Assembly (NCBI GenBank): GCA_035519535.1
Contig: DATIWF010000015.1
Span: 1-64,000 of the forward strand
DNA: 64,000 nt
Direction: 5' to 3'
Origin: DATEGZ01 sp035519535
GTDB lineage: Bacteria > Acidobacteriota > Vicinamibacteria > Vicinamibacterales > SCN-69-37
The first letter of the stretch is position 1; every line of letters starts with the position of its first letter. Below are positions 45,317 through 55,396 of the stretch, piece by piece. A model generated the notes under the pieces. The model made no database searches, had not been told where the DNA came from, and saw nothing but the letters and a program-made list of their open reading frames with translations. The translations under genes were made by a program, and so were the position numbers.

Positions 45317-47965
45317 ATGATCGCCGACGTCGTGCTGCGGGATGGGTCGACGCTGCAACTGCGCGGCGCGGTTCCGGGTGACGAAGCGGGGCTGTCGCGG
45401 CTCCGGAGCGAACTGGCCGGCCACGGCCAGACATTCCGTCTGTTCGACTCGCCGGACGGAACGACGGCGTCGCTCGGTCAGTTCCTGACGCTCGATCAGG
45501 CCGAGGGCGCGGTGCTCGTCGGCGAGGCCGGCGGACGACTGCAGGCGATGGCCGGGTTCCGGCGCGGCCATGACGATCGCGCCGAGGTCGTCGTCGCCGT
45601 CGCGCCGGCGCTGCAGGGACGCGGCGTGGGGACGCGGCTCCTCGAGACGCTGGCCGACGCGGCTCGCGCGCGGGGCGTGGCGTGGTTCGACGCGCGCGTC
45701 TCCCGCGACGACCGCGCGCTCATCGATCTCTTCCGTTCGTCCGGATTCGACTTCGAGCAGCAGCCGGCCGGGGGGCTCCTGCAACTGTCGCTGCATCTGA
45801 CCGAGACGCCGCGGTTTCTCGAGCTCAGCGCCGCGCGCGCGCGCGAGGCCGCCGCCGCGTCGATGCGCGGGTTCTTCGAGCCGCGCGCGGTCGCCATCAT
45901 CGGCGCCAGCCGCGAGCCCGGCAAGATCGGCAGCGAGATCCTCAGCAACCTGACGGGCGCGGGATTCACCGGGCCGATCTATCCCATCCATCCCGCGGCC
46001 GGCCGCCTCGGCGGCCTGCAGGCGTATCGCCGGGTGGTCGACGTGCCGGGCCCCGTGGATCTCGCCGTGATCGTCGTGCCCGCGGCGGCGGTGGCCGGGG
46101 TCGTCGACGACTGTCTCGCGAAAGGCGTGAAGGCGATCGTGGTGATCAGCGCCGGCTTCGCCGAGACCGGGGCCGCCGGCCGCGCGCTCGAGGCGACACT
46201 CGTGGAGAACGTGCGGGCCGCCGGCGTGCGGATGGTCGGGCCGAACTGCATGGGCCTCATCAACACGAATCCCGCGGTGCGGCTGAACGCGACGTTCTCG
46301 CCGGTGTACCCGCCGGCCGGGCACGTCGCGATGTCCACGCAGAGCGGCGCGCTCGGGCTCGCGATTCTCGACTACGCGCGGCGGCTCGACCTCGGGATCT
46401 CGACGTTCGTGTCCGTCGGCAACAAGGCCGACGTGTCGAGCAACGATCTGATCCAGTACTGGCTCGAGGACGACCGGACGCGCGTGATCCTGCTGTACCT
46501 CGAGAGCTTCGGCAATCCGCGCAAGTTCAGCCAGATCGCCCGGCGGGTCGCGCGCGAGAAGCCGATCGTCGCCGTGAAATCCGGGCGGTCCGCGGCCGGC
46601 GCGCGCGCGGCCTCGTCGCACACCGGCGCGCTGGCCACGAGCGACGCGATTGTCGATGCGCTCTTCCGTCAGGCCGGCGTCATCCGCACCAACACCCTGG
46701 AGGAGCTGTTCGACGTCGCGATCCTCGTCGCGCATCAGCCGGTGCCGCGCGGCAGGCGGGTGGCGATTCTCACGAACGCCGGCGGCCCCGGCATCCTGGC
46801 GGCGGATGCCTGCGAGGCGCAGGGGCTCGCGCTTCCGCGCCTCGGCGACCGAACGGTCGCCGCCCTGACGTCGTTCCTGCCGCCGGCCGCTGCGGTCGGC
46901 AACCCCGTGGACATGATCGCGTCGGCGTCGGCCGACGACTACGGGCGCACGCTCGCCGCGGTGCTCGCAGACGACGCGGTGGACAGCGCGCTCGTGATCT
47001 TCATCCCGCCGCTCGTCACGAAGGCCGACGACGTCGCGCGTGCGATCAAAGCGAGCGCGGCCGCGGTGCCGGGCAAGCCCGTGCTCGGCATCTTCATGTC
47101 CGCCGATCAGGGTTCGGCCATGTTGTCGCCGATTCCGTGCTTCGCGTTTCCCGAAGCCGCGGCCGTCGCACTCGCGCGGGCGGCCGCGTACGGCGAGTGG
47201 CTGGCGACGCCGCCCGGCGCCGTGCCCTCGTTCCCCGATCTCGACACGAGAGCGCTGCGCGCGATCGTCAGCGGCGCCGTGGCCCGCGGCGGCGGGTGGC
47301 TGACGCCGTCGGAAGCCCAGTCGCTCATCACCGCGGCGGGCGTCCCGGCGGCGGCGAGCCGCGTCGCCGCGGGCGAAGACGAGGCCGTGCGCGCGGCCGA
47401 GGCCATCGGGTTTCCGGTCGTCCTGAAAGCCATCGGCCCCGCCATCCTGCACAAGACCGAGATGGACGCCGTGCGGCTGGGCGTCGCCGACGCGGCGGCC
47501 GTCCGCGGCGTCTGGCGCGACTTCACGGCGCGCCTCGGCGCCTCGATGACCGGCGTGCTCGTGCAGGAGATGGTGCGCAGCGGCGTCGAGATGCTCGTGG
47601 GCGCGACCGAAGATCCCGTCTTCGGCCCGGTCATCGCATGCGCCACGGGCGGCGTGCTTTCGGAACTCCTTGGCGACGCCGAGTTCCGCCTGCACCCGCT
47701 CACCGAGCGCGACGCGGCCTCGATGGTGTCGAGTCTGCGCGGCGCCGCGCTGCTGCGTGGCTATCGCGGCGCGCCCGCGGCTGACGAGGCGGCGCTTCGC
47801 GACGCGCTGCTCCGGATCTCGGCCCTCATCGGCGAGTGTCCGGAGATTCAGGAAATGGACATCAATCCGCTCGCGGTGCTGCCGCAGGGTGTGAAGGCGA
47901 TCGACGTGCGGGTCCGCGTCGCGCGCCCCGGCCCGCCGGCGCGCACGCGGCGGGTGATCTACTGA
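45317..47965 (+). CDS. GNAT acetyltransferase fused to ADP-forming acyl-CoA synthetase (Pat/ACD-like)
   Basis: An 882-residue protein. Residues about 1-165 are a GNAT domain (VVVAVAPALQGRGVGTRLLE with the acetyl-CoA loop). The ACD alpha part follows (FFEPRAVAIIGASREPGKIG, MVGPNCMGLINTNP) with the phospho-histidine in SSHTGALATSDA near residue 435. The beta ATP-grasp part has FPVVLKAIGPAILHKTE and MLVGATEDPVFGPVIACATG. Family members either make acyl-CoA with ATP or act as Nepsilon-lysine acetyltransferases. Here the GNAT is N-terminal, whereas Pat proteins usually carry it C-terminal. ATG 45317 starts 11 nt after the LOG gene. Confidence 0.9.
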   Translation: MIADVVLRDGSTLQLRGAVPGDEAGLSRLRSELAGHGQTFRLFDSPDGTTASLGQFLTLDQAEGAVLVGEAGGRLQAMAGFRRGHDDRAEVVVAVAPALQGRGVGTRLLETLADAARARGVAWFDARVSRDDRALIDLFRSSGFDFEQQPAGGLLQLSLHLTETPRFLELSAARAREAAAASMRGFFEPRAVAIIGASREPGKIGSEILSNLTGAGFTGPIYPIHPAAGRLGGLQAYRRVVDVPGPVDLAVIVVPAAAVAGVVDDCLAKGVKAIVVISAGFAETGAAGRALEATLVENVRAAGVRMVGPNCMGLINTNPAVRLNATFSPVYPPAGHVAMSTQSGALGLAILDYARRLDLGISTFVSVGNKADVSSNDLIQYWLEDDRTRVILLYLESFGNPRKFSQIARRVAREKPIVAVKSGRSAAGARAASSHTGALATSDAIVDALFRQAGVIRTNTLEELFDVAILVAHQPVPRGRRVAILTNAGGPGILAADACEAQGLALPRLGDRTVAALTSFLPPAAAVGNPVDMIASASADDYGRTLAAVLADDAVDSALVIFIPPLVTKADDVARAIKASAAAVPGKPVLGIFMSADQGSAMLSPIPCFAFPEAAAVALARAAAYGEWLATPPGAVPSFPDLDTRALRAIVSGAVARGGGWLTPSEAQSLITAAGVPAAASRVAAGEDEAVRAAEAIGFPVVLKAIGPAILHKTEMDAVRLGVADAAAVRGVWRDFTARLGASMTGVLVQEMVRSGVEMLVGATEDPVFGPVIACATGGVLSELLGDAEFRLHPLTERDAASMVSSLRGAALLRGYRGAPAADEAALRDALLRISALIGECPEIQEMDINPLAVLPQGVKAIDVRVRVARPGPPARTRRVIY

Positions 47966-47966
47966 T

Positions 47967-48461
47967 TTACGCCGACGCCTGCGCCGCGGCGACCGGCTTG
48001 CCGGTTGCGGCCGCGGGCACGCCGTGCACCGTCAGCACCGGCACCGGCGATCGCCGCACGACGCGCTCCGCCACGCTGCCGAGCAGCAGGTGGCCGACGA
48101 GCCCCCGCCCGTGCGTGCCCATCACGACCAGGTCGATGTGGTGCTCGTCGATGTAGTCGAGCACGCGCTCCACCGGCGTGCCGATCCGCGCGTCGACCGT
48201 CACCTTGCCGGACAGGTCGGTCAGCCGCGCCGCCATCTCGGTCAGCCGCTCGCGCGCCGCCATCTCGGTCTGGGTCAGCAGATCAGCAAACGGCACGGTC
48301 GAGAGCTCGGACCCCCAGGGAAGCAGATTGGGCTCCGGCACGACATGCAGCACGTGCAGACGGCTGCCGAACTCGACGGCCATGGTGCGGGCGTAGCTCA
48401 GCGCGGCATCCGCCGGCTCGCTGAAGTCCGTCGGCACGAGGATGTTCTTGATCGGGATCAT
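47967..48461 (-). CDS. Universal stress protein (UspA family)
   Basis: A 164-residue single Usp domain from ATG 48461: KNILVPTDFSEPADAALSYA, then VMGTHGRGLVGHLLLGSVAE, which holds the ATP-binding G-2X-G-9X-G(S) motif, and PVLTVHG. It binds ATP and supports survival under energy or oxygen stress. It is convergent with the acyl-CoA synthetase gene (1 nt apart) and lies beside a sensor kinase. Confidence 0.93.
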   Translation of the reverse strand: MIPIKNILVPTDFSEPADAALSYARTMAVEFGSRLHVLHVVPEPNLLPWGSELSTVPFADLLTQTEMAARERLTEMAARLTDLSGKVTVDARIGTPVERVLDYIDEHHIDLVVMGTHGRGLVGHLLLGSVAERVVRRSPVPVLTVHGVPAAATGKPVAAAQASA

Positions 48462-48528
48462 GACGCCCTCCACAAGCCAGGACACGCAAAGGGCGTGCCT
48501 CTTCTGGCTCTCGTACCCTTCGACGCCG

Positions 48529-49941
48529 TCAAGCCGCCTGCAGTCGAATCAGCGCGATCGTCCCACCCCCGGCGGGGGAAATCAGCTCGATCGTGCCGCC
48601 GTGGCCCTCGAGGATCCGGCGGGCCGTCGCCAGGCCAAGGCCGGTTCCACGGTGCTTGGTCGTGAAGAAGGGCTCGAAGAGATGCTCCTGGACGTCGGCG
48701 GGAATGCCCGGCCCCTGATCGCGGATCTGCACCACGTGCCAGCCGTCGGATGACTCCACCGTGACGTTGACCTGGCCTCGCCCGCCCATCGCCTGCGCGG
48801 CGTTGATGAGCAGGTTGACGAGCACGAGCTTGAGCTGCTCGGGGTCGGCGAGGACCCTGGTGTCGGCCGCATTGATGCTGATCGCGATCTCCGCGAATTT
48901 CGGATCCGACCGGAGCAGCGTGACCGTCTCGTGCAGCACGGTCGCGAGCGGCACGCGGGCGAGCACCGGCGGCTTGGGCCGGGCGAACAGCAGCAAGTCC
49001 TCAACGATGCCATTGAGCGTGTCGATACGGGAGATGACCTCGTGGGAGATGGCGTGCTCCTGCGAGCCCGTCGTCAGGCGCTTGCCGATGATCTGCAGCG
49101 CGCCGCGAATGCCGGCCAGCGGATTGCGGACCTCGTGCGCGACGACCGCGGCCATCTTGCCAAGCTTGGCGAGAGCGGCCTGCTCGCGCAACGCCGCCTC
49201 CGATCGCTTGCGATCGGTGATGTCGTAGCGGATGGCGACGTACTGATACGGCCGCCTGTGCGCGTCGAGAAACGGCACGATCGTCGTATCCACCCAGTAC
49301 AGCGTGCCGTCCTTCGCGCGATTGCGAATCTCGCCGTGCCACACGCCGCCGTTCGCAATCGTGCGGTACATCTCCCGGAAGAACTCCAGCGGATGGAATC
49401 CGGAGTTCAGGAGCCGGTGATTCTGGCCGATGAGCTCCGCGCGCGAGTACTTCGAGATCTCGCAGAACTTGTCGTTGACGTACGTAATCGTGCCCTGCAC
49501 GTCGGTGGTTGCCAGGATCGCCGACTGGTCGAGCGCGGACTTGAAATCCTCGAGGTCCTTGAGCGTGCGCGTCAGCGTGGCTTCGGCCCTCGTCCGCTCG
49601 GCTTCCTGCGCGGCTTTCTGCCGGCGGTAGGCCGTCACGCCCGCGGCCGTCACCCACAGCACGACGGCGCTCGCGATACGGTTGAACAGCGCCGCGCCGA
49701 GGTCGGTCCCGAGCGGCAGCAGAAAGTGGGTCGTCGCACTGAGGACCGTGACGGCGGCCGCCAGCCGGAGCGCAACCTGCTCGCCCGGCGTCCAGAGCGC
49801 CAGCAGAATTACGGGACTGTACAGCAGGTGCGCGGCGTACCCGCGCCACGCGTTCAGGTCGAGGCCGAAGACGCCGATGACCAGCGCCCACGCCACGATC
49901 TCGAGGTGTCGTTTTCTAGGATCCGTGGGGACTGGCATCAT
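48529..49941 (-). CDS. PAS-containing membrane sensor histidine kinase (NtrB/PilS-like)
   Basis: A 470-residue protein from ATG 49941. About four hydrophobic helices span residues 10-125. A PAS domain follows (LDQSAILATTDVQGTITYVN, with PAC YVAIRYDITDRKRSE). The H-box is AAVVAHEVRNPLAGIRGALQ, and the catalytic domain has N-box LLINAAQAMGG, IRDQGPGIPADV and TGLGLATARRILEGHGG. It probably phosphorylates one of the two regulators divergently encoded next to it. A TATATT -10-like box lies about 14 nt before the start. Confidence 0.93.
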   Translation of the reverse strand: MMPVPTDPRKRHLEIVAWALVIGVFGLDLNAWRGYAAHLLYSPVILLALWTPGEQVALRLAAAVTVLSATTHFLLPLGTDLGAALFNRIASAVVLWVTAAGVTAYRRQKAAQEAERTRAEATLTRTLKDLEDFKSALDQSAILATTDVQGTITYVNDKFCEISKYSRAELIGQNHRLLNSGFHPLEFFREMYRTIANGGVWHGEIRNRAKDGTLYWVDTTIVPFLDAHRRPYQYVAIRYDITDRKRSEAALREQAALAKLGKMAAVVAHEVRNPLAGIRGALQIIGKRLTTGSQEHAISHEVISRIDTLNGIVEDLLLFARPKPPVLARVPLATVLHETVTLLRSDPKFAEIAISINAADTRVLADPEQLKLVLVNLLINAAQAMGGRGQVNVTVESSDGWHVVQIRDQGPGIPADVQEHLFEPFFTTKHRGTGLGLATARRILEGHGGTIELISPAGGGTIALIRLQAA

Positions 49942-50062
49942 GGCCCGAGGCTTGAATATACCCGGGGCCGCCTGCCCGCGCCTGGACGGGATCACTGAGA
50001 ATCCAACGTTCGGGTCCACGGCGACCGCCGGAATACTACCCATGAGTGGGGGAAAAGTGCCC

Positions 50063-50434
50063 ATGCCTGCGGTTCTGGTCGTCGACGACGAGGCCTTGAT
50101 CCGCTGGTCCCTGTCCGAGGCCCTCTCCGAGAGCGGCTACGTCGTGTGCCTCGCGGCGACGGCTGCGGAGGCCCGTGCCGTGATGGAGACCTTCGACAAT
50201 CGGCCGCTCATCGTCGTGCTGGACCTGCGGCTGCCCGATGTGTCCGACCTGTCGTTTCTCCGGGAGATGCGGCAGCGGAGGCCTGATGTCCCGGTCATCA
50301 TGATGACGGCGCACGGCACGCCGGACGATGCGGCCAAGGCACACGGGCTGGGCGCCGCGCGGTTCGTCGGCAAGCCCTTCGATGTCGCCGAAATGGTTCG
50401 ATTCGTGGATGACGCCTGGAAACGTTCCGCCTAG
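50063..50434 (+). CDS. Single-domain response regulator (CheY-like receiver)
   Basis: A 123-residue receiver only: acidic pocket VVDDEALIRWSL, phosphoacceptor Asp54 in VVLDLRLPDVS, conserved Thr in MMTAHGTPDDA and Lys in FVGKPFDVAEM. It has no output domain. ATG 50063 is preferred; ATG 50042 would add seven residues. It lies between the divergent kinase and the sigma-54 activator, so it may act as a phosphate relay or sink. Confidence 0.88.
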   Translation: MPAVLVVDDEALIRWSLSEALSESGYVVCLAATAAEARAVMETFDNRPLIVVLDLRLPDVSDLSFLREMRQRRPDVPVIMMTAHGTPDDAAKAHGLGAARFVGKPFDVAEMVRFVDDAWKRSA

Positions 50435-50467
50435 GGACGCGTCGAGTCCCAGGTAGACTGGACAGCC

Positions 50468-51844
<1,377 letters not shown>

Positions 51845-51860
51845 GGGGGGCCCTCAGGAA

Positions 51861-51877
51861 CCTCCGCGAGGACCCCC
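51861..51877. terminator. Possible bidirectional terminator between NtrC-type gene and cydB
   Basis: The short convergent gap holds a CCTC-CGC-GAGG stem, with an outer GGGGG (from 51845) able to pair with CCCCC (51873-51877). There is no T tract, so this is a weak call. Confidence 0.3.
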
Positions 51878-51878
51878 G

Positions 51879-52883
51879 TCAGTACGCCGCGACCTTGCCC
51901 CTCCAAATCCTGTACACGCGCCTCAAGTAGATCGCGACGAACACCATCCCGAACAGATAGATCCCGAGCGCGATGCGCATGGAGCCCTCGGGGGCGGCGG
52001 TGTTGTAGATGTCGAGCGCCGGACCCGGGCTGCCGGGAAGCGCCGGAAGCAGGCGAGGGTAGAGGCCCGCGGCCGCCGAACCGAGGAGCGACGCGATGAC
52101 GCCGGCGCTTGCGAGAAACGCGCGGGAGTCGTCGCGGCCGACGAGCCACGGCAGGGCGGCGAGCGAGAAGACGCCGAGCGCCGGCACGACCAGGAGCAGC
52201 GGCGCGGCGAGGAAGTTCGCCGTGAATTCCGGACGCACGACGAAGCTCGCGGCGACGAGCGAGACGACGACGATCACAGTCGCGGGCATGAGGCGGCGCT
52301 GCCAGGCGCGCGCGCGATCGCGCAACGCTCCGGAGGTCTTGAGCGCCAGCCACGACGCGCCGTGGTGGGCGAGCGTGACGACGGCCAGCAGCCCGCCCAG
52401 GATCGCGAACGGATTCAGCATGAGCGCGAACGATCCCGAGAAGCGCCCGTCGGCGTCGAGCGGCACGCCGCGCAGGACGTTGCCGACGGCGACGCCGAAG
52501 AGCAGAGCGAGGCCGACCGACGACAGCGAGAACGTGACGTCCCACGCGTCCTGCCAGAGCGGATTGGCGATCTGGTGGCGGAACTCGAGCGCCAGCCCCC
52601 GCAGGATCAGGAGCCAGATGACGAGCATCAGCGCCAGATAGAAGCCGCTGAAGCTCGACGCGTAGAGCGACGGGAAGGCGACCACCATCGCGCCCCCGGC
52701 CGCGAGAAGCCACACCTCGTTGCCGTTCCACACGGGGCCGATCGCCTCCATGAGGTGCCGCCGATCTTCGCGCGTGCGTCCGATCAAGAGGTGCAGCGCG
52801 CCGACGCCGAGGTCGAAGCCGTCGAGCACCGCGTAGCCCACGAGCATGAGGCTGAGCACGAGAAACCAGATGGTGTGAATCAC
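51879..52883 (-). CDS. cydB: Cytochrome bd ubiquinol oxidase subunit II
   Basis: A 334-residue membrane protein with eight or more hydrophobic helices: IWFLVLSLMLVGYAVLDGFD, MEAIGPVWNGNEVWLLAAGG and FPSLYASSFSGFYLALML are CydB signatures. GTG 52883 starts within the cydA stop (GTGA overlap), so the two are coupled. It pairs with CydA to form the oxygen-reducing, heme b/d quinol oxidase. No cydX-like ORF was recognised. Confidence 0.95.
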   Translation of the reverse strand: MIHTIWFLVLSLMLVGYAVLDGFDLGVGALHLLIGRTREDRRHLMEAIGPVWNGNEVWLLAAGGAMVVAFPSLYASSFSGFYLALMLVIWLLILRGLALEFRHQIANPLWQDAWDVTFSLSSVGLALLFGVAVGNVLRGVPLDADGRFSGSFALMLNPFAILGGLLAVVTLAHHGASWLALKTSGALRDRARAWQRRLMPATVIVVVSLVAASFVVRPEFTANFLAAPLLLVVPALGVFSLAALPWLVGRDDSRAFLASAGVIASLLGSAAAGLYPRLLPALPGSPGPALDIYNTAAPEGSMRIALGIYLFGMVFVAIYLRRVYRIWRGKVAAY

Positions 52884-54217
52884 GCGTGGGCCTCCATGTG
52901 GCCGGACGCGCCGGGGCCGGCGTTGACGATCCGAAGGAACAGCACGAGGTAGAGAATGCCGATCAGCAGATACAGCCCCATGAAGCCGAGGAGCGTGAAG
53001 ATCGTCATGCCCCCGCTCACGTTCGTCGACGTGGCCGCCGTCGTGCGCAACAGCCCGTAGACGATCCACGGCTGGCGCCCGATCTCGGCCGTCATCCAGC
53101 CCGCCTCGTTCGCGATATACGGGAACGGCATCGCGAGCATCAGCATCCAGAGGACGACGCGCGAGCCGTACAGCCAGCCGCGCCACAACGCGAAGCCGGC
53201 GAGCAGGAAGATCGCGATGAAGATCGTCCCGAGCCCGACCATGATGTGGAACGCGTAGTAGACGAGCTCCATCGGCGGACGATCATCGGGTGGAATCTCG
53301 TTGAGACCCAGGACCGTCGCGCTCGTTGACCCATAGGCCAGAAAGCTCAACACGCCCGGCAGGACGATCGGGTCGAGCAGCACGCCGCGCTCGGAATCGG
53401 GCATGCCGATGATCGCGAGCGGCGCCTCCGGCTGCGTGACGAACACACCCTCCATCGCGGCCTGTTTCGCCGGCTGGCGCGTCGCGACGTTCTGCGCCAG
53501 ATACGTCCCGGTCGGGAAGAGCGCCAGGAGCGAGGACAGCACGCCGGCGATCACGCCGACGCGCACGAAGAGCCGGCTGTGCGCCTCGTCGCGTTGCGAC
53601 AGCAGGTTGTAGGCGCCGATCCCCGCCATGACCATCGACGCCGTGACGAGCGATCCCACGACGACGTGCGGATACTGCCACCAGGCGTACGGATTGTTCA
53701 GCAGGGCCCAGAGGCTGGTGAGCTCGGCGCGGCCGTTGACGATCTGATAGCCCACCGGATGCTGCATCCAGGCGTCGGTGGCCACGATGAAGAAGCCAGA
53801 GAGAATGGCGCCGGCGCCGACCATGACGGCCGAAAGCCAGTGCAGCACCGGCCGGACGCGCGACTCGCCGAACAGGAACACGCCGATGAACGACGACTCG
53901 GCGAAGAACGCGAACACGCCCTCCATGAAGAGCGTCTGGCCGACGACCGGCCCGGCGAACTTGGAGAAGCGCGCCCAGTTGGTGCCGAACTGAAACTCCA
54001 TGGGGATGCCGGTGACGACCCCCGCCGCGAACGTGATGGCGAAGATCCGCGCCCAGAAACGGGCAGCCTCTCCGTACTCGCGGCCCTTGCCCGCGAACTC
54101 GAGCGTCTTGAGGACGGCGATGAGCACGCCCAGCCCCATCGTGAGGACGGGGAACAGGTAGTGGAACATCACGGTGAACGCGAACTGCACGCGGGCGGCA
54201 ATGAGGGAGGTGTCCAT
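52880..54217 (-). CDS. cydA: Cytochrome bd ubiquinol oxidase subunit I
   Basis: A 445-residue CydA. The heme ligand His19 lies in FTVMFHYLFPVLTMG. FQFGTNWARFSKFAGPVVGQ, FFAESSFIGVFLFGE and the Met-ligand/quinol region GWMTAEIGRQPWIVYGLLRT are present. The length is well under the E. coli protein, so it belongs to the short-Q-loop class. High-affinity oxygen reduction at the inner membrane without proton pumping. It is divergent from the MtrA-like operon, sharing a 175-nt regulatory gap. Confidence 0.95.
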   Translation of the reverse strand: MDTSLIAARVQFAFTVMFHYLFPVLTMGLGVLIAVLKTLEFAGKGREYGEAARFWARIFAITFAAGVVTGIPMEFQFGTNWARFSKFAGPVVGQTLFMEGVFAFFAESSFIGVFLFGESRVRPVLHWLSAVMVGAGAILSGFFIVATDAWMQHPVGYQIVNGRAELTSLWALLNNPYAWWQYPHVVVGSLVTASMVMAGIGAYNLLSQRDEAHSRLFVRVGVIAGVLSSLLALFPTGTYLAQNVATRQPAKQAAMEGVFVTQPEAPLAIIGMPDSERGVLLDPIVLPGVLSFLAYGSTSATVLGLNEIPPDDRPPMELVYYAFHIMVGLGTIFIAIFLLAGFALWRGWLYGSRVVLWMLMLAMPFPYIANEAGWMTAEIGRQPWIVYGLLRTTAATSTNVSGGMTIFTLLGFMGLYLLIGILYLVLFLRIVNAGPGASGHMEAHA

Positions 54218-54241
54218 GAGGTCCGATCGCCCACGGATTCT

Positions 54242-54253
54242 ACGACCAGTCGT
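54242..54253. promoter_or_regulatory. Dyad ACGACCAGTCGT in the cydA/mtrA divergent gap
   Basis: A perfect 12-nt palindrome (ACGAC-CA-GTCGT) about 25 nt upstream of cydA. It could be an operator for cydAB or a second activator site for the divergent sigma-54 promoter. Confidence 0.35.
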
Positions 54254-54261
54254 GGGCTGGC

Positions 54262-54276
54262 GACCGCCAAGCGGTC
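54262..54276. promoter_or_regulatory. Dyad GACCGC-CAA-GCGGTC, candidate enhancer (UAS) for the sigma-54 activator
   Basis: A perfect 6-3-6 palindrome about 40 nt upstream of the -24 element at 54317. NtrC-family activators bind such dyads as dimers upstream of sigma-54 promoters. This site is closer to the promoter than the typical 80-150 nt, so the assignment is tentative. Confidence 0.4.
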
Positions 54277-54315
54277 CGCCCGGTGATGCAGCAAACCGCA
54301 GACCAAATCCGTCGA

Positions 54316-54331
54316 GGGCACGCGACTTGCT
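54316..54331 (+). promoter_or_regulatory. Sigma-54 (-24/-12) promoter for the MtrA-like operon
   Basis: GGGCACGCGACTTGCT matches the TGGCAC-N5-TTGCW consensus in all but the first base. The key GG (54317-54318) and GC (54329-54330) have the required 10-nt spacing. It lies 62 nt before the decaheme cytochrome start, and a sigma-54 activator gene lies nearby. Confidence 0.65.
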
Positions 54332-54392
54332 CTAGCCCGGGTGGCCGTCGGGCCCCGCGAGGGGCAGGCCGATGGTGGTCGGGAGGTCGCAT

Positions 54393-55379
54393 ATGGGTCG
54401 ACATATCCGAAGGATGGGCTGGAAATCGTGGCTTACCTGCGGATTCCTTCTCTGGCTGGCGGCGCTGGTCGTCGCCAGGGCCAGCACGGTGCCCGCTTCG
54501 GGGGCGCCGCAGGCTGCGAAAAAGTCCGCAGTGGTTACGCAGAATCCGGCTCAGCCGGTGGCGGGGGGTCCCACCCTGGTTGGTGACGATAAGTGCCTCA
54601 CCTGCCACGGGGACAAGGCCGAAGGTCTGGGCAAGACACCGCACGGCAAGAAGGCCGACGAGCGGACCCCGGCTGCCAAGCAGGGATGTGAGACCTGCCA
54701 CGGACCGGGCAGCAAGCACGTGGATGACCCGGTCAACGTGAAGCCGCCGGTCAACTACAAGACGGCGAGCGCCGACGCGATCAACGCGACGTGCGAGAGC
54801 TGTCACAACCATGGGCCGCATGCGCTCTGGAACGGCAGCAAGCACGAGACGCGCGGCCTGGCCTGCACGAGCTGCCACAGCGTGCACGACTTCCAGTCCG
54901 AAGCGCACCAGCTCAAGGCCAAGACCGAGCTGGCGCTCTGCGCAACGTGCCACCGCGACAAGGTCGCGAAGATGGACCTGCCGGCGCACATGCCGGTGCG
55001 CGAGGGCAAGATGACCTGCACGTCCTGCCACGACCCGCACGGCAGCACGAACGTCAAGCTCCTGCGCGTGGGCGACACCGTGACACAGCTCTGCACGTCC
55101 TGCCATCCCGAGAAGCGCGGACCGTATCTGTGGGAGCACGCGCCGGTTTCGGAGGGCTGCACGACCTGCCATGACGCGCACGGCTCGGTGAACGAGCGCA
55201 TGCTCGTCGCCAAGCTGCCGATGCTCTGCCAGCGATGCCACATTTCGACGCGGCACCCGGCGACCGTCTACGACTCCACACAGCTCACGAGCAACCGGTT
55301 GTTCGGCCGGTCGTGCGTGAACTGCCACTACAACATCCACGGGTCGAACCACCCCAGTGGACAGTTCTTCACGCGGTGA
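54393..55379 (+). CDS. mtrA: Periplasmic decaheme c-type cytochrome (MtrA/DmsE/PioA-like)
   Basis: A 328-residue protein from ATG 54393 (GGGAGG eight nt upstream). It has a signal peptide (WLTCGFLLWLAALVVARAS) and ten CXXCH sites: CLTCH, CETCH, CESCH, CTSCH, CATCH, CTSCH, CTSCH, CTTCH, CQRCH and CVNCH. Length and heme spacing match MtrA/DmsE. In known systems it sits inside an MtrB barrel and carries electrons across the outer membrane. The barrel gene follows 17 nt later. A sigma-54 promoter is seen upstream. Confidence 0.93.
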   Translation: MGRHIRRMGWKSWLTCGFLLWLAALVVARASTVPASGAPQAAKKSAVVTQNPAQPVAGGPTLVGDDKCLTCHGDKAEGLGKTPHGKKADERTPAAKQGCETCHGPGSKHVDDPVNVKPPVNYKTASADAINATCESCHNHGPHALWNGSKHETRGLACTSCHSVHDFQSEAHQLKAKTELALCATCHRDKVAKMDLPAHMPVREGKMTCTSCHDPHGSTNVKLLRVGDTVTQLCTSCHPEKRGPYLWEHAPVSEGCTTCHDAHGSVNERMLVAKLPMLCQRCHISTRHPATVYDSTQLTSNRLFGRSCVNCHYNIHGSNHPSGQFFTR

Positions 55380-55396
55380 GGGCGAAGGAGGAACCT

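Noticed and set aside
49955..49965. AATATACCCGG near the kinase start as a third end of the Y1 transposon
   Set aside because: Only 11 nt match, no inverted partner is nearby, and on the minus strand it reads as a plausible TATATT -10 box for the kinase.
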